Shown: positions 58,906 to 64,000 of the stretch, piece after piece
Layout of the letters: each line of letters starts with the position of its first letter
Numbering within the stretch: position 1 is the stretch's first letter
Assembly (NCBI GenBank): GCA_030512295.1
Contig: JAULSR010000004.1
Span: 2,976,001-3,040,000 of the forward strand
Source of the DNA: Bombardia bombarda
Taxonomy: Eukaryota > Ascomycota > Sordariomycetes > Sordariales > Lasiosphaeriaceae
DNA: 64,000 nt
Reading direction: 5' to 3'
Program-made: the position numbers and the translations under genes
Notes under the pieces: model-generated
Seen by the model: the letters and a program-made list of their open reading frames with translations, nothing else
Database searches by the model: none
Told to the model about the DNA's origin: nothing

Positions 58906-59814
58906 ATGGCCACTTCAAGCTTTGACTCCACTCGTCCCATCATCGACGACAACCGGATGCTTGAATCGTACTATATGTCTCTGGAGTCTCGGATTGGATA
59001 TAAACTGTTGCTCGGCGGAACACGGCATTTTGGATACTATAAGCCAGGAACCTACTGGCCGTTCCCCATCGGCCGCGCTCTGCGTGCCATGGAGGCCAAG
59101 CTCTTCGATGACTTGAATCTCCCCGAGGGGTCACAGGTCATCGATGCTGGATGCGGTGTTGGACATGTCGCCATCTACATGGCCAGGCGCGGTCTGCGCG
59201 TCACCGCCTTCGATTTCGTCGAGAACCACGTCAAGTGGGCGAGGCAAAACATTGCCGCCGCGCGTCTCCCACCCAAACAGGTCACGGTGCAGAGGATGGA
59301 CTACCACCACCTCGAGTCTATTCCCGACGAGTCGCACGACGGCGTATACACCTGTGAGACCTTCGTTCATGCCAATGATCCTGAGGCCGTGCTGGCCGGT
59401 TTCTACCGCATCTTGAGGCCAGGTAGCCGCGTCGCCATGCACGAGTACGACAATGAGCTCGAGGCCCCCAAGGAGGTGCCACGCGCTTTCGAGGACATGG
59501 CCACCGTCAATTATTATGCTGCAATGCCAACAAATGCCCGTTCCCACCCTGGCTTCTACAAGCAGATACTCGAGGACGCCGGATTCGAGGACGTAGTGGT
59601 GCAGGATCTTTCTGCCAATATCCGCCCAATGCTGCGCCTGTTCTTTGTCTTTGCCTTCATCCCCTACTTCTTCATCAAGCTGTTCCACCTCGAATGGCTT
59701 TTCCCCAACACTGTCGCTGGAGCGCAAGGATACCTGTACCAAAAGCACTGGCGCTACCTAGCTATCAGCGCAACTAAACCAGGGCCTCCCATTGAGCGTG
59801 CGAAGACGGAGTGA
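58906..59814 (+). CDS. SAM-dependent methyltransferase, Erg6-like class I
   Basis: Single exon, 302 residues. Class I Rossmann methyltransferase: motif I VIDAGCGVGHVAIYMA (78-93), motif II at VTAFDFVENHVKWAR (99-113), DYHHLE at about 132 and motif III-like FYRILRPGSRVAMHEY. The N-terminal LGGTRHFGYYKPGTYWPFPI resembles sterol 24-C- and related lipid methyltransferases. A hydrophobic C-terminal segment (about 242-270, LRLFFVFAFIPYFFIKLFHLEWLFPN) suggests membrane association. It is shorter than Erg6 (about 380) and lacks the usual sterol-binding C-terminal domain, so a different small hydrophobic acceptor is likely. No biosynthetic neighbours give a hint. Confidence 0.9.
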   Translation: MATSSFDSTRPIIDDNRMLESYYMSLESRIGYKLLLGGTRHFGYYKPGTYWPFPIGRALRAMEAKLFDDLNLPEGSQVIDAGCGVGHVAIYMARRGLRVTAFDFVENHVKWARQNIAAARLPPKQVTVQRMDYHHLESIPDESHDGVYTCETFVHANDPEAVLAGFYRILRPGSRVAMHEYDNELEAPKEVPRAFEDMATVNYYAAMPTNARSHPGFYKQILEDAGFEDVVVQDLSANIRPMLRLFFVFAFIPYFFIKLFHLEWLFPNTVAGAQGYLYQKHWRYLAISATKPGPPIERAKTE

Positions 59815-60265
59815 TCGACCATGGTTGTACAGGTGGAGGGGACATGTGCTGGAGGCTCGATGCCATCTTGGCCTTTCCTTCCTGGGTGTGTAGGAAGGTA
59901 GGTCGCAAAATAATATAATATAGGTATTTAGGATATTAGGTAGTCTTCTCCGTTTGGATAAAAGATATTCTGTACGGATAGCTGTTGTTTCATGCGTGAT
60001 CTCGGTGTAGGAGCAATCGACAGCTCTTGCTTATCATTTGACAAATTTGTTCAGGGGGCTGTGACAGTAGGGTTGCGCTGTGGCTTACCCCTTTCGTGCG
60101 GCTGAAGCTGTGCCGCGAATGCATGCCCAAATGGAGTCCTGGGGGGGGGGGGGTTGACGCGTGTGAACGGTTGACAAAGGCGCAAAGTTTAAGATCTCAG
60201 CGTCTTGGCCGTCTTTGTTCACTCATTACAATGTCTCCTTTCATTCCCTTTCAGTAGTGTACACT
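59815..60265. promoter_or_regulatory. Intergenic, CorA-like gene promoter
   Basis: 3' end of the methyltransferase gene and upstream region of the CorA-like gene. A long G run lies at about 60140-60152. No gene. Confidence 0.5.
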
Positions 60266-63200
60266 ATGTCCCGGACCCAGTGCCCGTCCACCTGTCTTAG
60301 TGACAAGCCTCATGATGGCTTTGTCTCGGATGTCACGACCCATTTCAACGGCTGCCTGCCCGTCTCAAGGAGGACCGCCTTCTTCAATCACCTACCGACT
60401 GAATCCCAACAACGCATCTTGCGCAACAATGAGCGCGTCGCCGAACTTAGGGCCCGATTCGAGAGGATTCACTTCCACTCTGCTCCTGGGCTACGACTAA
60501 GAAACTTCAAGTCGGCCATGTCCCGATGGCACAATGCGACAAACCGTGTGGCTGGACTTACCCCAGCTGGTCCAAAAATGCACGCCGCCGAAGCCTCCAT
60601 GTCTGGCATGGGCACATACACCACACACCAAGATGTCAACGACCTTATCAAGGCACCAGTAGTGTACTTCAAAGACGGTCACCCTCTTAATGTCCCCGGC
60701 TTGCCTAACAATTTCCCCAACCAAAAAATCACAATGTCCCATCTCATGTCTGAGGACTCAGCCAGGAACCCGTTGTTGCACCCATGCGAGGACAATGTTG
60801 TCCGGTATTTCCATCTCCCCGCCAACAACATGTCTTGGGTGGAGGAAGTCATGGCACGCTACTACCACGAGAAGCGACCCGAGCCAGACAACCTATTCCT
60901 CAAGTCCAAGCTACGCAGATCAAGGACATGCACCGAGATGCTCCTCCGTCCAGAGTACTGGCAGGGTCAGCAAAGCTCCGACACTGATGACTTCCAAGTC
61001 CACGCTCGACATATGCGACCATTCTGCGACGGCATATCTATCGACTCAGTATCGGCCGAGCAGGACCCCAAGAACCTGGCCTTGTTCATGCCATATCTCC
61101 ACTGGGAAACGGACCGTGGACGGGTCAATTCTGCTACCATCGCGAAGGATGTCGTCAAGCAAAACATGAGCTCAATCTCTGATGTGGTTGATCAAGCACA
61201 GCATCAACTACATGTCTCGCATGTCGAAACCCAGGATACGGGCCCAACGTTGTTGGATACAGACCCGTCCCGGTCAGGATCCATCCATGTAACCAGCAGG
61301 AAAAGGGCGCTGGGCGACGTTTTAATAGCAGCCGCTGCACTTCTTGAGGCCATGGACGCTCACGTTGAGGAGCAGCTTATGGTCAAGTACCTCCATGCCC
61401 AACCACCACTGCACCCACGCCGAACCTTGGACCAGTCATACTACGGCGCTCTGAAGAACACAGGGACAAGAGACCGCGATCAGGTGGTATTTCGTGGCAC
61501 GACACCCGAGCCGCATGACTGTGCCGGCCCGGATACTTGCTCGCAATGCAACGAGGATATCCGCAAGGTTCCAAGGATTGTCATGGTCGATCAGCTATGG
61601 CTATGGATCCTGGACGAGAGTGAGTCTTCTTCTGGCCATCTTCGCCTCACCTGGCTTTTGGGGATATTGACATTTTGCCCAGACACCGTCATCACCGCCT
61701 TTCCTCGACGTCTGAGCAGACACAGACCAGACCCTTCGGCCATCCACAAGTCTCTCCGCATGCGCTTCCAACAACTCAGACGCGGCGAGGTATCCTCAGC
61801 ATACGACCTTGCACTGCTTATTGTTGATGAGTGCTCTCGTGTCTTCTTTGACCGTACCAAGACCAACGATCGCCAGCCCAACCTGGTTGAGCTCTTCACG
61901 AGTGCCATCCGTGACCTGACGTACAAGCAAACCGCTGCGTTTGACCAGTTTCTCATCTATACCCATTTGGCATCGCGGGACTATAAGAGAGAGAGGTACA
62001 TTGCTTCGGATAGGTCGACGCAGAACACGCTGCTAAACATAAACCCCGAGGGCAAGTTGCTGAAGGAAGTCAAGGACATCATCGACGAGATCCATATCAT
62101 GATGCGGATCAAGGAGCAGCAGCAGGCAGTCATAGACAGCCTTGTGAAGCTTGTAAAAAAGAGGCTGGTGCCTATTGCAAGACAGGCCATGGCCAAACAG
62201 TCCCTTTCTTACGAGTTCGAAGAAAGGGAACGACATAGCTTCAAGGAGCTGGGGGAGAAGGAGAGTCAAGTGGCAGAACGTACACTAACAAGAGCAGACC
62301 AGTTACTATTGGATCTCAAAGAGAGGGTTGCAGAGCTCAGGACCTTGCTGCAGAATGCACAGCAAACTTCAATTGCTGTAAGACGTTCTCACTCTTTCCT
62401 CCGTTCCTTCTGTCTTTACTTTCTCCCCCTAACCGTCTTGATCTCGTCTGTCTTATCTTGCTTTACTAACATATACACCCCCCAACAGCTCAAAGACCTC
62501 CTCACTCTCAAACAGCAACAGGCATCCGTCATAGAGGCCCGTGAAGCCGTGACGCAGGCGCAACTGACCTTGAAGCAAGGCCAGTCCATCATGATCTTCA
62601 CCATCGTCACAATCATCTTTCTTCCCTTGTCCTTCTGCGTCGGCCTTTTTGGCATGAATGCTGCCGAGTTCAACGACGGTCTGTTGCCCCTTTCCACCGA
62701 ATTCAGGTTTATGTTCCCCATTTCGACAGGGATCATCCTCGTCAGCTTCCTCTTCGCCTTTTCACAGTCGGTACTGAACAACAGCGTGGTCATGCTGGCG
62801 CGGAGCACGTTTGGGTTCTGTTGGAACGTGGTATGGACGTGGATGATGGTGAAGAGTGGCATGTATATGAAGGGGCGGGATATGCAGAGAAAAGCGAGCA
62901 GATTAAGGGACAAGGAAGGCAAGATTGTAGGTGGCTGGAAGGCCGAGGTACTGAGGAAAGGAAGGAATCTGGAGAAGATGAAGGTTGCTGGGCATGTCCG
63001 GGAACTGGCAATGGTGAGGTCAAGTACAAGGATGGATCACTTGGATGGTCAGGGGATGGGACTGGGAGCAGCAAGCGGGAGAGGGACACCATTCAGTCCG
63101 TACAGCGTCAGTGGTGGAATGCCTGGAAGTCCTTTCTTTGCCTCCCCAGCGGCGCCGCAGGACATACAGCAGCGGATCGGTTTGGCTGTGACCGAGCTGG

Positions 63201-63277
63201 ATCGGGACAGCGTTGATGTCGAGATGGGAGATGGGGTGTCGATGAAAAAGCTGGGGTCCAGAAGGCGTCTTGTGTAA
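60266..63277 (+). CDS. CorA-like Mg2+ transporter-family protein (fungal large type)
   Basis: Exons 60266-61619, 61683-62377 and 62489-63277, 945 residues. The first intron (63 bp, GTGAGT/CCCAG) joins WLWILDE to NTVITAFPRR, and the second (111 bp, GTAAGA/ACAG) joins TSIA to LKDLLTLKQQQASV, both exact family junctions. The C-terminus has the two TM segments of CorA proteins (about 716-738 and 757-778) with the signature GMN at 738-740 in FGMNAAEF. The preceding 700 residues are a large hydrophilic domain of the fungal CorA-like group. CorA proteins pass Mg2+; this subgroup is functionally uncharacterised and may have other roles. Both introns are multiples of three and free of stops, so retained-intron readings stay open. 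The ATG at 60266 is the first in frame. Confidence 0.92.
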   Translation: MSRTQCPSTCLSDKPHDGFVSDVTTHFNGCLPVSRRTAFFNHLPTESQQRILRNNERVAELRARFERIHFHSAPGLRLRNFKSAMSRWHNATNRVAGLTPAGPKMHAAEASMSGMGTYTTHQDVNDLIKAPVVYFKDGHPLNVPGLPNNFPNQKITMSHLMSEDSARNPLLHPCEDNVVRYFHLPANNMSWVEEVMARYYHEKRPEPDNLFLKSKLRRSRTCTEMLLRPEYWQGQQSSDTDDFQVHARHMRPFCDGISIDSVSAEQDPKNLALFMPYLHWETDRGRVNSATIAKDVVKQNMSSISDVVDQAQHQLHVSHVETQDTGPTLLDTDPSRSGSIHVTSRKRALGDVLIAAAALLEAMDAHVEEQLMVKYLHAQPPLHPRRTLDQSYYGALKNTGTRDRDQVVFRGTTPEPHDCAGPDTCSQCNEDIRKVPRIVMVDQLWLWILDESESSSGHLRLTWLLGILTFCPDTVITAFPRRLSRHRPDPSAIHKSLRMRFQQLRRGEVSSAYDLALLIVDECSRVFFDRTKTNDRQPNLVELFTSAIRDLTYKQTAAFDQFLIYTHLASRDYKRERYIASDRSTQNTLLNINPEGKLLKEVKDIIDEIHIMMRIKEQQQAVIDSLVKLVKKRLVPIARQAMAKQSLSYEFEERERHSFKELGEKESQVAERTLTRADQLLLDLKERVAELRTLLQNAQQTSIAVRRSHSFLRSFCLYFLPLTVLISSVLSCFTNIYTPQQLKDLLTLKQQQASVIEAREAVTQAQLTLKQGQSIMIFTIVTIIFLPLSFCVGLFGMNAAEFNDGLLPLSTEFRFMFPISTGIILVSFLFAFSQSVLNNSVVMLARSTFGFCWNVVWTWMMVKSGMYMKGRDMQRKASRLRDKEGKIVGGWKAEVLRKGRNLEKMKVAGHVRELAMVRSSTRMDHLDGQGMGLGAASGRGTPFSPYSVSGGMPGSPFFASPAAPQDIQQRIGLAVTELDRDSVDVEMGDGVSMKKLGSRRRLV

Positions 63278-63360
63278 CACAAGCGCACTGGGGAGGGACA
63301 TTCCGTCCCTGCACATCCCTAGCCATTCATCTGAAAGGCACCTTCCTCAAGACAACGCCG

Positions 63361-64000
63361 ATGGATATTCTTGAGAAAGCGGCCACGTCCTTAGATCGAG
63401 AAAGGGCTGCTGGGAAGGTTCGCGGGCCGTTGCACGGAATCTTCATCATTGTCAAGGACAACATCGCCACGCATCCCAGTCTTGGACTCTTAACTAATTG
63501 TGGAAGCTTTGAATTTCTGAGCTCAAAGCCGCGTGAGAATGCTCCCTTAATTGACCGAGTATGATGCCCGCTTTCCTAGACACTTGTTGAGGCTATCCCC
63601 ACCATAATTAGCTACTAGTTGCTTCCGGTATCATCACCATGGGCAAAACAAATCTTACTGTAGGGTAGCTTCCCTGGCTGTTGACACCCTGCACGACTTC
63701 TGATTGTCACCTGTTCTGGAATTTGCCAATGCTCGGTAACAGAATACCCCGCTCTATGTCCCCCCGTTCGTCACAACCCATATTCCTAACAGTATGATAG
63801 AGGCACCGAAACAGATGGATCGCTGGTCTGCCCCAATGGCAGAGCATCCCTCTACACGATCAAGCCCGCAATCGGCCTCGTCCCCCAGAGAGGTATTGTT
63901 CCCATTTCCAGCAATTTGATTCAGCCAGACCCTTGACCAAGACACCTTGGGGTTTGGCTGCACTGTTGGATATCTTGGCCGCCAGGGTTCCGTCCGAGTC
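63361..64000 (+). pseudogene. Amidase-signature gene, decayed fragment (runs off the window)
   Basis: The N-terminal part reads as an amidase: MDILEKAATSLDRERAAGK (from 63361), then GPLHGIFIIVKDNIATH with the catalytic Lys of the Ser-cisSer-Lys triad. After a likely 53 bp intron (63559-63611) comes LLVASGIITMGKTNLT, then a stop-filled stretch (63660-63805). Further on GTETDGSLVCPNGRASLYTIKP and GLVPQRGIVPIS are clear again, then a frameshift near 63910 and TKTPWGLAALLDILAARVPS in another frame up to the end. The Gly/Ser-rich block with the cis-Ser and nucleophilic Ser, expected before GTETDGS, is not visible in any forward frame. The remaining spacing is too short for it. So this looks like a non-functional relic; the part beyond 64000 cannot be judged. 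Confidence 0.75.

Noticed and set aside
60215..63277. Unspliced 1,020-codon reading of the CorA-like gene
   Set aside because: Starts at a TTG and includes two segments with good splice signals whose removal restores family sequence exactly.

Overview
This 64 kb window is nuclear DNA from a filamentous ascomycete, most likely a member of the Pezizomycotina and probably Sordariomycetes. The evidence is short GT-AG introns (about 53-210 bp) that join conserved protein blocks exactly, GC-rich coding exons separated by more AT-rich spacers, and family content typical of moulds: APSES factor, Pth11/rhodopsin-like 7-TM protein, DUF4360 secreted protein, CDH-type cytochrome, S10 and M14 proteases, ZIP, SulP and MFS transporters. 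Genus cannot be fixed from the sequence alone. There is no operon structure and no recognisable secondary-metabolite, virus or CRISPR locus.

Layout. 0.6-8 kb: secreted DUF4360 protein, a hypothetical protein and a sugar transporter with an unusual first loop. 9-13 kb: a head-to-head pair, a FYVE-finger Vac1/Pep7-like endosomal protein and a Met8-like sirohaem synthase. 14-20 kb: APSES/ankyrin cell-cycle-type transcription factor (minus), then a convergent LYR-motif protein and GNAT acetyltransferase. 20-27.5 kb: cytosolic 5'-nucleotidase-like metallophosphoesterase, a secreted TolB-type propeller protein broken by one extra base in a G run, and a rhodopsin-like 7-TM protein whose start codon abuts (CAA)35. 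27.6-32 kb: a 4.4 kb stretch without a recognisable gene. 32-43 kb: two secreted proteins (one a haem cytochrome), a Ser/Thr-rich single-pass membrane protein and a ZIP zinc transporter. 44-49 kb: two secretory-pathway peptidases in tandem (GPI-type S10 serine carboxypeptidase, M14 zinc carboxypeptidase). 50.7-56 kb: SulP/STAS anion transporter and a polytopic membrane protein of unknown function. 56-58.9 kb: a repeat-rich interval with inverted repeats, palindromes and microsatellites that looks like transposon debris. 58.9-64 kb: Erg6-like methyltransferase, CorA-like protein, and a decayed amidase running off the end.

Genes are independently transcribed; functional links are loose. The tandem peptidases could act together on external protein, and the ZIP, SulP, CorA and MFS proteins are all transporters, but nothing shows co-regulation. 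The most unusual signals are the (CAA)35 leader, the frameshifted propeller gene, the eroded amidase, a tRNA-like element between diverged direct repeats (39.9-40.3 kb) and the inverted-repeat element at 58.1-58.5 kb. I did not find a clearly new multi-gene system. Gene models were built by hand from splice signals and family conservation, so N-termini are the least certain parts.
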